A stretch of 64,000 bases of DNA, taken from Diacronema lutheri. Taxonomy: Eukaryota > Haptophyta > Pavlovophyceae > Pavlovales > Pavlovaceae. The translations under genes and the position numbers were made by a program. Positions 1-9,518 of the stretch are shown piece after piece (position 1 is the first letter of the stretch; every line of letters starts with the position of its first letter). Location of the stretch: contig JAGTXO010000016.1 of the NCBI GenBank assembly GCA_019448385.1, positions 558,001-622,000 of the forward strand, written 5' to 3'. Below the pieces are notes generated by a model. It made no database searches and was not told where the DNA came from. It saw only the letters and a list, made by a program, of their open reading frames with translations.

Positions 1-1
1 C

Positions 2-1237
2 AACGGCGGCGGCGGCGGCGGCGCTGGCACGCCCGGTGCGCACGCCATCGCCGATGCCGAGCGCATCCCGTTCCAGTGCGTCCTCCTCGAATTGCTCTTC
101 CTCCGTGTTACCGCGCGCATCGAGCGGCAGGTCGCCGACCTTGCCCACGCGATCGCAGTGGCGCTCGGCTCGCTGCGCGCGCACGTCGACATGGGCTCGA
201 TCGACGGTGTGCGCTTCGTCAAGGGCCAGCTCGCAACGCTCGACATCCGCATCGCCGAGCTGCACGGCGCGACGCAGCGGCTGCTTGACGACGAGATGGC
301 GCTCGCCGGCATAGTCGGCACGCACCCGGCTGCGCTCGCGCTCGACCGGCCCGAGCTGCGCTCGCGCACGTCGACGCGCATGACCGAGAGCGCGGCGCAG
401 CCGCACGTGCACTCACCATGCTGCGCGCCGATCGGTGCGCAGCTCGGCGCGGACGGCAGCGGCGGCGCGGCGAGCGGCGGCGGCGCGCGTCGCTCAGTTG
501 GCGCGGCTGGTCGGCGCGAGGCTGTTGACTCGCAGCACGATGGGGGTGGAGGCGGCGCGGCGGACTTTGCCGCGCCGTGCGACGGCTGCGGGTTGCAGCT
601 GCGCGTCGGCTCCGTCAGCTCGTCCGTGCAGGGCTGCTCGCCGCGCGCCGCGCAGCTCAACTCACCCGTGCCGCACCTCACCTCACCCGTGCCGCTGGGC
701 GGCGGCGGCGGCGGCGGCGCGAGCGCGCCAGCGTGCGGCAGTCTAAGCAGCGCGTACGGAGGCGGCGCCGAGCCGCACACGGGAGGGCGGCTGCCCATGC
801 TGCTCTCGCGCGGCGACTCGCACCTTGGCGCCACTTCCGACGGCCGCATGCCGTACGAGGAGGACGCGAGGCGCACGATGGCCGCACGGCATGCGCGGCT
901 GGTCGGCGACATGCTCGAGGTGGTGCTCAAGAACATCGTGCAGACCAAGGCGAAGATCGACAAGCTCGGCCGCACGATCGAGGACACCGAAGTCCTCATC
1001 AGGCTGCAGCTCGACCTGACGCGCAACGAGATGCTCAAGCTCGAGATGCTTTTGACGATTGGCACCTTTTGCGCGGGCATCGGTGCGGTGATCGTGGGCA
1101 TCTTTGGGATGAACCTCGCGTCGCACTTTGAGGAGCACCCGTCCATGTTCTACGTCGTCTGCACCGTCCTCGCGCTCGTCCTCTCGCTCACGTTTGCGAT
1201 CCTCTGGGCCTTCGCGCATAGCAGAGGCCTGCTTTAG
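2..1237 (+). CDS. MRS2/CorA-type magnesium transporter, 3' part
   Basis: This is a Mg2+ channel of the CorA/MRS2/Alr1 family, 5'-truncated by the window edge; the frame is open from base 2 and no credible ATG precedes the conserved region. The first ~85 codons match the MRS2 soluble domain, with a segment starting IPFQCVLLE and ending in a Q-R-L-L-D-D-E stretch. A helix of about 90 residues (codons near 885-1040) leads to membrane segment 1. The signature Gly-Met-Asn lies at 1106-1114, and a second membrane segment ends at the C-terminus, the topology expected of the family. Between the two soluble parts sits a ~170-residue Gly/Ala/Ser-rich insertion (about 340-850), unusual for MRS2. Residence in plasma, vacuolar or mitochondrial membrane cannot be told without the N-terminus. 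Confidence 0.85.
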   Translation, partial: NGGGGGGAGTPGAHAIADAERIPFQCVLLELLFLRVTARIERQVADLAHAIAVALGSLRAHVDMGSIDGVRFVKGQLATLDIRIAELHGATQRLLDDEMALAGIVGTHPAALALDRPELRSRTSTRMTESAAQPHVHSPCCAPIGAQLGADGSGGAASGGGARRSVGAAGRREAVDSQHDGGGGGAADFAAPCDGCGLQLRVGSVSSSVQGCSPRAAQLNSPVPHLTSPVPLGGGGGGGASAPACGSLSSAYGGGAEPHTGGRLPMLLSRGDSHLGATSDGRMPYEEDARRTMAARHARLVGDMLEVVLKNIVQTKAKIDKLGRTIEDTEVLIRLQLDLTRNEMLKLEMLLTIGTFCAGIGAVIVGIFGMNLASHFEEHPSMFYVVCTVLALVLSLTFAILWAFAHSRGLL

Positions 1238-1367
1238 GTGGGTCGACCCCCCCAACCCCCTGTACCTTTCACTGCCTATTGTGCATCATGCATGCGCATG
1301 CTGCGCGGACTCTCGCAGACTCTGGCTCGAAAACGAGGCCCGAGGCCGAGCGTGCCTATGTGCGCGC

Positions 1368-3615
1368 CTAGAACTGGAGCGCCGCGAACATGGCGTCGAG
1401 CACCCGCGCCGCCTCGCCGCCGCCTCGCGCCCCCTGCGTGCGCGTGGGGTGCGCTTGCCGTCCGTCGCCCTGCTCCGCCTCGTTGCCCACGCCGCTCCCG
1501 GACTCGCCGTCCGAGTCAGAGCTCAGCAGCTCGATCACGCCGGACTCGCCCCCGCTCTCGCGCGCGCCGCGCGCTGTGCGCACAGCCGCCGGCGACCCCT
1601 CCGACCCTCCGTCGCTCGCGCCATTCGCCAGCGTTGCAGGGACCACCGCCTTGCGCGCGCGCCACTCCTCGCCAAGCGCAGCCATCACCGCCGCGTGCGA
1701 CGCGCCCGCACCCGCCTGCCGCTTTGCGCGCGCAAAGTGGTCGGCGACGAAGCGCGCGAACGCGCTTGGCGGGCGCGCGCGCACGGGCGTGCCGTCCTGC
1801 TCAAAGGCGCCCGCATAGCGCAGCGCGCCGAGGCAGCGGCCACACCGCTGCTTCGCCACGTCGAGCGATTTTGAGTGCCTCCCGTACACCTGTGCGCGCG
1901 AGCGCGTGAGCGCTCGTTGTGTGAGCCGACTGACTGCCGCACGCGCGTCACTCACCCGCCGCACGCGCACGCGCAGTGGCGCGCACCTGGTCGCATCCGG
2001 TGCACTCAAAGCGGTGCTTGCAGTGGATCTCGTAAGAGTGGCACGTGCTCACGCTCGCGCCGGGCAGCGCGGCAGCCGCGCGTCGCGCCCACGCCCAGAA
2101 GTGCGGCCCGTGCGGGGGCCGCGCCTGCCCGTCGAGTAGCCACGCGGCCGCGTGGCACAGCTCGTGCAGCAGCGTGGCTTCGAGGCGCTCGGGCGTGTCG
2201 AGCACCTTCGCTGCCAGCTCGATGCTCGCGACGCGCGCCGGCGCGGCCCCGCCGTGCGCGCGCAGCGTCGAGAAGCGCGTGAGCCCCGCCGTGCGCCGCA
2301 GCGTGCTCGACCAGCTGATTGGCAGATCGGTCGGCAGCCGGCCATCAAAGGCCGCGCTGTTGAGGCGCGCGAAGAGCGCGGGCACGCTGTCGATCAGCTG
2401 CCGACGTGCGGCCGCGCGCGCCCGCGCCGACGCGGGCGGCGCGGGTGGCGCGCCGGTGGGCGCTGGCGACGCCGCGGGCGTAAGGCCCCGCGGGCTTTCC
2501 AGCAGTGCGTGTGGCGTCGACGATGCTGTCGGCGCTGGCGAGCGCGCGGGCGTGGATGACGGCGGCGACGTGGACGGCAACGACGTGGGCGAGCGCGTGC
2601 GCAACAGCTGCGGCGGACGTGCGCGCGTTGGCGGTGCGCGCCCCGGCCGGCGGCGCGGCACGGCAATGGGCGGAGAGCAGGGTGGGGGCGTGCTGCCGCG
2701 CGTGCCTCGGCGCGGTCGGCCGCCGTCGGCGTCGTCGTCGCCATGCGCCGTGATGGCGGCCGGGTTAGGCGTCCACGCTGCCTCGGGCTCGCTCTCTCCG
2801 CCGCCATCCTCGCTCGGCGACGAGGCGAGATCGATGGCATGCGCAGCGTCCGCGCCCTCGTCGCGCCTGATCTCGGCACGCCTGATCTCGGCACGCCTGA
2901 TCTCGGCACGCCCACGCGCGGCGCGCGGCGGCGCGCGCTCCACTTTTGCGCCGCCGCGCCTCCAATCCAGTGCGCCGCCTGTCCCTCCAGCGCCAGCAAA
3001 CCCGCTGTCCTCCGCCTCCTCCTCGCCACTGCTGAGCACGAGCACCGCGCGTGTGGGGGGGCGACGGCCAGCGCCGGGCGCCGAGCCGCTCAGGCCGGGG
3101 CGGGCCTCTATGCTGCGGGGCGATGAGGATTGGGTTGTGGACGGTGAGGAGGTGACAATGCGCCGGGCGCTACGCGCGCCAGTGGCGCGCACGGGCGTGG
3201 CTGTCGCCGCCGCCGCGACGGTGCCCCGGATGCCCGCCGCCGCGTGCGCGTCCGGGCTGTCCGACGCGGGCGACGCGGGTACGACTCGACGAACGCCGCC
3301 GCCGCGCCGTTGGCGACGAAGAACTGACGCGTCACAATCCGCGCCACCACGCTCACCATCATCGTCCTCGATCACCACACCGCGCACGCGGCGCAGCAGC
3401 GCGCCGTCGAGCTCCGCGTCCGCGCGCGCGCCGCTGCCGTCGCTGTCGTCATCGTCCGCGAGCGTGAGGATGCGCGGGCGCCGCCTAGCCTGCGTCGTGG
3501 GTGCTGCGTCGTCATCCGGCGACGAGAGGACGACGGCCGTGCCGCGCGGCGTCCACAAGCACTGCGGTGGTGCGAGTGGCGAACAGGCGGGCGGGTTGAA
3601 GTTCCCAAGCACCAT
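1368..3615 (-). CDS. SprT-like zinc metallopeptidase (Spartan/GCNA type)
   Basis: Exons are complement(1987-3615) and complement(1368-1889), with a 97-bp intron (GTGCGC...ACAG, phase 0), giving 716 residues. The last third of exon 1 is an SprT domain. HELCH at residues 484-488 supplies the catalytic Glu and two zinc His, followed by PPHGPHFWAW with the third His. The intron splits a zinc ribbon: CTGC ends exon 1 and CGRC follows in exon 2. Family members cleave DNA-protein crosslinks during replication. The first ~400 residues are acidic, Ser/Pro-rich and probably disordered, as in GCNA, and hold a 15-bp tandem repeat (about 2868-2915) coding RAEIR three times. The ATG at 3613-3615 lies 38 bp from the divergent neighbour's ATG. 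Assignment to the SprT domain is firm; Spartan versus GCNA is open. Confidence 0.85.
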
Positions 3616-3653
3616 TTTGAATTTGCACCGGGGCGGGCGTGAAAGCGAGCGAA
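3616..3653. promoter_or_regulatory. 38-bp divergent spacer
   Basis: This is the whole distance between the start codons of the SprT-like gene (minus) and the small membrane protein gene (plus). No TATA box is seen. Core promoters or 5' leaders of the two genes must overlap each other or lie inside the opposite coding region. Confidence 0.5.
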
Positions 3654-4202
3654 ATGCGCGCGAGGCGGACGGGCGCTGGCGGGGCGCAGCAGGAAGAGGA
3701 GGAGGATGTGCTCCTCGACTCGGCCGAGCAAGACCGAGTGATCGAGAGTCTGCACGCGCGAAATGAGCGCGACTCCAAGTCGATTCGGCTCGTGCTCGCC
3801 GCTGCGCTCGTCGCGAGCGCCGCCTTCTTTGCGCGCCTCGGCTTCAGCGAGCTCGCGCCAAAGGCTCAGGCAGGCGCGTACGCGAAGGCGGCGCACGTGT
3901 GCTCAGTGGCTTCGCTCCTCGGCGCGCTATACTTCCTGTGGTACCGCCTGCGCGCAGGCCACGCGCGCGCGGGCCGCGCGCGCGCGGTCGTGGCGCTCTC
4001 GCTTGGCCTTTCGCTCGTGCCGCTCGCCGTGTGGGCGACGGCGCTGCACGCGAACGGCGCGCTCATCTCGACGCGCGCGTTGCTGCCCATCGGCCCGTCG
4101 CTGCTCGTCGGTCTCAGCTGGCATCTGGAGGCGGAACACGACAGGTGCGCACGGCAGATTTGCGAGCTGCGCCAGGCCCGCTACCGCTACAAGGCGATCT
4201 GA
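3654..4202 (+). CDS. Small four-helix membrane protein, unknown family
   Basis: This 182-residue reading frame starts at the ATG at 3654; the frame is open to 3639 but only with GTG. An acidic N-terminus (EEEED) is followed by four hydrophobic segments: about residues 45-65, 78-100, 109-130 and 137-155. It ends with a short charged tail (RYRYKAI). I do not recognise the family. The topology suggests a small integral membrane protein of an internal membrane, and no signal peptide is evident. Its stop lies 7 bp from the stop of the convergent AIM24 gene, so the 3' untranslated regions must overlap. Codon bias matches its neighbours, which supports a real gene. Confidence 0.65.
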   Translation: MRARRTGAGGAQQEEEEDVLLDSAEQDRVIESLHARNERDSKSIRLVLAAALVASAAFFARLGFSELAPKAQAGAYAKAAHVCSVASLLGALYFLWYRLRAGHARAGRARAVVALSLGLSLVPLAVWATALHANGALISTRALLPIGPSLLVGLSWHLEAEHDRCARQICELRQARYRYKAI

Positions 4203-4209
4203 TCTGCAC

Positions 4210-5049
4210 TCAGGCGGCCGACACAGCCGCGCCAACAATGCCGCCGGCGGCGCCGGCGGCAGCCGCGTGCTTGGTGACGTGCACGGTCATCGCGCGTTTG
4301 AACTTGCCGTACGACATGCTCTGAAAGTAAACGGTGCCAGGGCCGGTGAGCGTCGAGTTGAACAGGCCTTCGCCGCCGCAGCAGCACGTGATGCAGCTGC
4401 CGGCGCGCCTGATGCCGAGCTTTGCGGTCGACTGCCACGCGACGACGGACTCGGTGTCGACGACGATCACCTCGCCCTCGGCGAGCGTCTTGGACATCAG
4501 CGTGCCCATCGCCGCGAGGAAGGCGGTGCCTTCGCCTTGGATCGTCTGGTTGCAGCAGCCCTGCCCCGAGAAGCAGCAATTGACAAAGGTGTTGAGCTCA
4601 AAATTGACGCGGATGTCGCCCGTCGACGCCATGAAGGCGCCGCTCTTCGTGCGGTACTGGTCCTCGCCGCGCATGTGCAACGGGATCACCTTTGCGGGGA
4701 AGTTCGGCGTCAGCCCGATTGTCGCGGGCGCGTCGCCGTGGTTGGTGTAGTGGTCCATCAGGCAGCCCTCGCCGGAGCAGCAGCGGCCAAACATGTTGTC
4801 AAAGTTGACCTTGGCCCTCATCGAAGGGTCCATCATCATCATGCCGCCTCGCTCGGAGATGACCTTCTCGCCGGCGGGCAGCGTGATGCTCACGAGCTGC
4901 ATGTCCGAGCCGAGCACCTCGTACTTGATGGGCAGATCAGCCCCGGTGCGCGTGGCGGCTGCGTTGAACTCGACCATGCCGAGCGCATTCTTCTTCAGCG
5001 GCGCGCCGCCCACGGGCGTGACGCTGGTACCAAAAATGCCTCCCAGCAT
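4210..5049 (-). CDS. AIM24 family protein (paralogue 1)
   Basis: This is an intronless gene of 279 residues starting at the ATG at 5049; upstream codons in frame lack an ATG. The protein belongs to the AIM24/TIGR00266 family, a beta-sandwich fold related to TRAP. Family members are linked to mitochondrial inner-membrane organisation in yeast, but the biochemical role is unknown. The repeating family motif GEG...GPGTV is present near the C-terminus. Cys-rich loops occur three times: RCCSGEGC, NCCFSGQGCC and TCCCGGEG. The last ~15 residues are Ala/Gly-rich. It is head-to-head with a paralogue at 5206, and the two share an inverted 5' leader. No targeting peptide is obvious. Confidence 0.85.
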   Translation of the reverse strand: MLGGIFGTSVTPVGGAPLKKNALGMVEFNAAATRTGADLPIKYEVLGSDMQLVSITLPAGEKVISERGGMMMMDPSMRAKVNFDNMFGRCCSGEGCLMDHYTNHGDAPATIGLTPNFPAKVIPLHMRGEDQYRTKSGAFMASTGDIRVNFELNTFVNCCFSGQGCCNQTIQGEGTAFLAAMGTLMSKTLAEGEVIVVDTESVVAWQSTAKLGIRRAGSCITCCCGGEGLFNSTLTGPGTVYFQSMSYGKFKRAMTVHVTKHAAAAGAAGGIVGAAVSAA

Positions 5050-5205
5050 TGGTAGTGGCGCCGAATGCACAAAACTTGAGACCCTGACGTCCACGAACTG
5101 TCAACGCTCGTTCCTGCTTTACAGAGGACTCTTCCACACCCGTATTTTACCATTCCACGACGTTGGGCAACCAAGCGTCTCAAGTTTTGGGGCTGCGGCG
5201 CCACC
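5050..5205. promoter_or_regulatory. Divergent AIM24 promoter with inverted leader repeat
   Basis: This 156-bp spacer separates the start codons of the two AIM24 paralogues. CAAAACTTGAGAC at 5070-5082 is matched exactly in inverted orientation at 5177-5189. GGCGCC follows at the same 7-base distance on each side (5057-5062 and 5197-5202). Read toward each gene, both leaders therefore run GTCTCAAGTTTTG, 7 variable bases, GGCGCC, then the ATG within 3-7 bases. The symmetry suggests an inverted duplication that included the leader, or a kept regulatory element. Confidence 0.7.
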
Positions 5206-5964
5206 ATGTCGAAGGCCGAGGTCGTCAAGGAGCAGGTGTTCCCGAACGGATACACGGTGATTGGGGAGCGCTACTGTATCTTGGACAAGTCGCTCGAGCC
5301 GGGCGAGGTCGTGCAAGCCGAGCGGGGCACGATGATGTACATGACGCCGAACGTGGAGATGTCTACCAAGTTCAACGGGACGGCCATCCTCTCGGGCGAG
5401 CCGATCGCAAAGGTGCACTTCACCAACAAGGGCACCGCAACGGAGCGCGTGGGGCTGGCGACCAACATGCCGATGGCGGTCGTCGTCCCCATCGAGATGG
5501 ACCGCCACGCGGGCATTCTCAACTGCAAGCGCGGCGCCTACATGGCATCGGACACGACGGTGCGCGTCATGCCCAAAATGCTGCCCTCCAGATCGTGCAC
5601 GGCGTGCTTGTGCGGCGGCATGCCGCCGGTCATCCAGGAGCTGCGCGGCACGGGCTTTGCCGTCATCAACGCGGGTGGCACCATCGTCAAGCAAGTGCTC
5701 GCCCCCGGGCAGGAGCTCATCGTTTCGAGCGACTCGATCGTCGCGTTCACCGACACCGTCGGCTTTGACGTTCGGCAGGTGGGCAGCCTGCTCACGTGCT
5801 GCTGTGGCGGAGAGGGCTTCTTCAACACTGTGCTCACCGGCCCCGGCACCGTGTACTTGCAGACGCTCTCGTACGAGCGGCTGGCCCGCCAGCTCGTGGT
5901 CGTGCACGAGGCGAACTCGTCGGGCGCCAGTGCGGGCGCGCTGGCCGCGGCGGCCAGCCAGTGA
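5206..5964 (+). CDS. AIM24 family protein (paralogue 2)
   Basis: This is a single-exon gene of 252 residues starting ATG in a good context (GCGCCACCATGTC). It shares the AIM24 fold with the minus-strand neighbour. The middle reads like paralogue 1 (GEVVQAERGTMMYM; GAYMAS) and the C-terminal TCCCGGEGFFN...LTGPGTVYLQ is nearly the same. A Cys-rich loop (SRSCTACLCGG) lies near residue 130. It lacks the N-terminal extension of paralogue 1 and the first Cys-rich loop. The pair is divergent around a symmetric spacer, which argues for an inverted tandem duplication and perhaps co-expression. The function of the family is unproven. Confidence 0.85.
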   Translation: MSKAEVVKEQVFPNGYTVIGERYCILDKSLEPGEVVQAERGTMMYMTPNVEMSTKFNGTAILSGEPIAKVHFTNKGTATERVGLATNMPMAVVVPIEMDRHAGILNCKRGAYMASDTTVRVMPKMLPSRSCTACLCGGMPPVIQELRGTGFAVINAGGTIVKQVLAPGQELIVSSDSIVAFTDTVGFDVRQVGSLLTCCCGGEGFFNTVLTGPGTVYLQTLSYERLARQLVVVHEANSSGASAGALAAAASQ

Positions 5965-6033
5965 TCGGCTCGGTCGCGATGGTGCTCGTGCCTCACTGCG
6001 GAAGCGGGCTGGCCACTCTCAACAGACTACATT

Positions 6034-7812
6034 TCATATTGACAATGCAGGGGGCGCGCGCTTTGCGCCCAGCCGCGTCGCGCCTGGCGCTATGCGAGGC
6101 GCCGCTGCGCGCAGGTGGCGATGCAACGCCGACGCCCACGAGCCGAGCGTGCAGGTGCAGAGCGCGAGCGCGACGAGAGCGGAACAGACCGTCGCCCACG
6201 CGAGCCGCCGGCCCGACACGCGCCTGCGCCACACACGCACGCCGATCGGCGGCCAGCGGCCGGCGGCCGCATCGACGACGAAGCTGAGGACGAGCGCTGC
6301 CTCGCCCGCCACGCTTCGCGGTGGCGCGGGCTGGAGCGGGTGCATCCCGCACGCGCGCGCGGGCGCTGGCCCGCAGTCGTCCACGACGCGCGCGCGCTGC
6401 ACGCGCTCGGCGTACGCGCGCACGAGTTGGCGCAAAAAGCAGCGCGAGCCAGCGGCGGACGCGTACGTGTTGGCGAGCGCCGCGCCGCGCGCGGCGATCG
6501 CCGCGCACTCGGCCTCGTGCTCGCCGCACCAGCGCATGCGCCTGCTCAGGTCGGACAGGTCTGCCGCGACCGGAATGTAGTGCACCCACGGCCGCAAGTA
6601 GGGCTGCAGATAGTCTGTGCTGCCGTGCGGGCGCGCGACCACCAACAGCGTCGCGCCCGACGCGAGGGCGCGCGGCAGCCGGTCCGACCACGTGACGCCC
6701 GCCACGTCGATCAGCATGCGCGCGCGGCCCGCCTGCTCCTCGAGGGATTCGAACGGCGCGACGCGGCAGCTCGACGCGCGCGCGTCGCGCACCGCCGTGA
6801 GCGCGACGTCGAGCGCGGCCGGCGCGGCCGCCGCGAGCGCGCACAGCCGCTCGCGTTGCTCGTTAGCCCAGCCGCCGCGGAAGACGGCGACGTGCGCTCG
6901 CGCTTCCCATGGCAGCGCGTGCGCGACACCACACCACGGCGCCGCGCCGTCGCGCGGGTGCACGACCGGTGCGGCCTCGGCCGCGGCGGCGCGCGGCGCG
7001 GTGAGCGCGCGCAGCGGCGCGCCGAGCAGCGCGCGCGCAGCCTCTCGCGCGCCGAGCGCCGCACAACCGGCCGCCGCGACCCTCACATAGTCGTAGGGCA
7101 CGCGCACCGTGCGCGCGCCGCCCACAGGCGGAGCAGCCGCCGCAGGGCCGCCGTCCACTCGCACGCGCGCCGCTGGCGCGAGCGTGCGCGAGAAGGCGAT
7201 CGGCGGGACGGGCAGCGCGGCGGCGGCGTCGTCGCAGTCGTCGGCGAGGCACAGCACCAGGTCAACATCCGGCGCCGACCCCTCGTCGCCGCCGGCAGGC
7301 GCGAGTGCCAGCTGCAAGCCGTCGAGGAGCGCGCGCGCTCGGAACCAGCAGCGGCCCCAACGGCCGCACCACGGCGCCGTCGCGTGGTGCACGTGAATGC
7401 GGCCGGCACGAGCGGAGAGAAGGATGAGCGGCGCGCCGCGCGCGCGCTGCGCGTTCACCGCGTGGAGGATCGCGCGCGTCGACGTGTTGCCGCGAGCACC
7501 CGCCGCCGCGTGCGCGAGGTCGGCGCCAATGACGTTGTCCCACGCGTAGGACGCACACGAGGGCTCGGCGCGTGCGCCGGCCGGCGCCGCTTCGATGGTC
7601 GGCAGCGCGGCCAGCGGCGCCGGCGTCCACGCAGGCACGAGCTGCACGCGCGGCTGGAACAGCATCAGCGCCATGCACGCACCAGCGAGCGCTGGCCACA
7701 CAAGGCGCGCGCCGCAGCAGCCATCGACGCGCCGCGCCGTCGCCGGCTTGCGCTCGGGGGCGTGAGGCGTCGGCGGGGCGTCCGCACACAGCGTGTCCAG
7801 CGTGCTCGTCAT
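6034..7812 (-). CDS. GT90 (CAP10-type) glycosyltransferase
   Basis: This single exon encodes 592 residues from the ATG at 7812; the frame is open further upstream without an ATG. An N-terminal hydrophobic segment (residues about 38-58, PALAGACMALMLF) looks like a type II signal anchor, placing the catalytic part in the Golgi or ER lumen. The C-terminal half carries the CAP10 pattern: an R-M-L-I-D-V-A-G...W-S-D-R-L core, a Leu-rich S-G-A-T-L-L-V-V stretch, then LRPWVHYIPV with DLSDL and an E-A-E-C-A-A-I-A-A-R-G segment. Related enzymes transfer glucose or xylose to glycans or proteins. A second hydrophobic segment near residues 550-570 followed by a basic tail is unusual and suggests a second membrane anchor. 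Donor and acceptor cannot be told. Confidence 0.75.
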   Translation of the reverse strand: MTSTLDTLCADAPPTPHAPERKPATARRVDGCCGARLVWPALAGACMALMLFQPRVQLVPAWTPAPLAALPTIEAAPAGARAEPSCASYAWDNVIGADLAHAAAGARGNTSTRAILHAVNAQRARGAPLILLSARAGRIHVHHATAPWCGRWGRCWFRARALLDGLQLALAPAGGDEGSAPDVDLVLCLADDCDDAAAALPVPPIAFSRTLAPAARVRVDGGPAAAAPPVGGARTVRVPYDYVRVAAAGCAALGAREAARALLGAPLRALTAPRAAAAEAAPVVHPRDGAAPWCGVAHALPWEARAHVAVFRGGWANEQRERLCALAAAAPAALDVALTAVRDARASSCRVAPFESLEEQAGRARMLIDVAGVTWSDRLPRALASGATLLVVARPHGSTDYLQPYLRPWVHYIPVAADLSDLSRRMRWCGEHEAECAAIAARGAALANTYASAAGSRCFLRQLVRAYAERVQRARVVDDCGPAPARACGMHPLQPAPPRSVAGEAALVLSFVVDAAAGRWPPIGVRVWRRRVSGRRLAWATVCSALVALALCTCTLGSWASALHRHLRAAAPRIAPGATRLGAKRAPPALSI

Positions 7813-7966
7813 ACAGCGCGTGTCGGGCGGGTCATGCGCCCGTGCCCGTCGAGTGCCCGAACGGATACGGTTATGAGAAAATTTCGGAAGTCCAGGGTTG
7901 GTGGGCACTTCCCACAGGTGCCGCCAGGGTACCCGAACATTTGGCGACGTTGTTCATCGCGTCGGC

Positions 7967-9247
7967 ATGTCGGGCGTGCTTGAGATTGGAGTCATCGCGA
8001 TCTTCGCGCGCGAGTTTTTGGAGGTGCACCCGCCCGCCCGCGACGGCGCGCCTGCGCCTCCCCATCGCCGCGCTCGTCGTGCGCGCGCGCGCGCGATCGC
8101 GCCGTTGGCCCGGGGTCGGCGTCCGATGCGCTCGCTCGCGCACGCGCGCCGTGTGCACCGCTCGCTCGGCAGGCGGCGATCATCATCGGCCAGTTCCGCA
8201 CGATCATTTTCAAGTCAAGCCTCGACGGCGAGCGGCAAAAGAGGGCCAACAAGATTGTGTGGGCCTCGGCGGCCGTCGCGTTTATGATCGCGTTTGTCAT
8301 GATCCTCATCACGGGCATCGCGCTTGGCGCCGCCAACAAGAACTTTTCGATGGTCGCTGCCGAGATCATTGAGGGTGTCTCGAAGGTGGTCGCGGCCTTT
8401 GCCATCCTGCTGCTCAGCCTCAAGGTGCCCAAGTGGCTCGGCCTGTACGACGCGACGCCGGACGTCGAGGCGGAGGAGCACGCCAAGCAGGGCGCCTTCA
8501 TCGCAGCGTGGGTCGGGTGCATCAAGATGTTCGACCCCAACGACCCGCTCGAGCCGAGCGCACTCAAATTCAACGTCGGCTGGAACATTTGGCGCGAGAT
8601 GGCTGAGATTGGCGCCTTCCTCTTCCCCTACTTTTTGCGGGACAACCAAAACCCGCTGCTCATCCCCGCGAGCGCGGCGGTCGGCATCGCCGTCGCGCTC
8701 GTGCTCGGCGGCTTCATCTACTGGGCAAACGGGCGCTTCTCCAACAAGGTGCCGCTCGCCGTCTTCATGGCGACGCTCACCGGCTGGCTCGCGACGGGCC
8801 TCTTCACCGGCGGCTGCCACGAGTTCGAGGAGGCCGTCTACTTTGACTGCCTGGAGAAGAGCGGCGTGGACTGCCGAATGACGCCCGTCGTTTTCGAGAT
8901 CGGCGCGAAAGGCAGCTCGGGCCGATTCTGGCGTCATTGGGAGCTGCCGAGTGAGCGCCTTGCCGCGCGAGCGCGCCGCGCAGCAAGGGGCACGCGCTGC
9001 CTGCAGCATCTCACTGAGCCATCCGCCGCCCCAATACCCCCGCCCTTCTTCTCCTTGGCGCGCAGTGACCATCTTCAAGCCATTCGGCTATTCCAAGTAC
9101 CCGACCGCGCTGATGATCGCCGCGTTCTGGTCCTTTTTCGTCGTCGCGTGTGGCACGCACTACTGGCAGTACTGGCAGAACAAGAAGGCCAAGCTGGCGC
9201 AAGGAGCGAGCGCGGACGAGCCGGTGAAGTCGGTCGCCACCGCCTGA
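7967..9247 (+). CDS. FTR1: FTR1 high-affinity iron permease
   Basis: Exons are 7967-8023, 8173-8950 and 9066-9247 (introns 149 and 115 bp), giving 338 residues. Splicing creates REFLEAAIIIGQF at the N-terminus, the REXXE iron-binding motif of FTR1 in membrane helix 1. The second junction (codon ATG split after A) rebuilds P-M-T-I-F-K. Six to seven hydrophobic helices follow, with another acidic motif (EIIEG) and an acidic GCHEFEEAVYF loop. Family members import ferric iron in the plasma membrane together with a multicopper ferroxidase; no such oxidase gene is in this window. The ATG at 7967 is the first in frame. The gene diverges from the GT90 gene across 154 bp. Confidence 0.9.
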
Positions 9248-9518
9248 GCGTGAGCGACGAGAAGCTGGCGCCTAGTCGCCCACCTGGGGCGTCGCGCGAG
9301 ACGATCGCTTGCGGCTTCGGGCTTGCGCTCGGAGCGCACAGCCTTTTGAACACAAAGTGAACACGGAGCGCGAGGCCTCTGCCGCGCTGTGAACTCCGCC
9401 GCCCTCGAGCATCGTTGCGCACGCGCTGTCCGTGTGCGCTGCGTCGGGGCGCTTCGGCCTCACACCCCTCGCAAGTCGCAGACACACAGACCGACAGACG
9501 GCGACGCCCAGTCATCAA

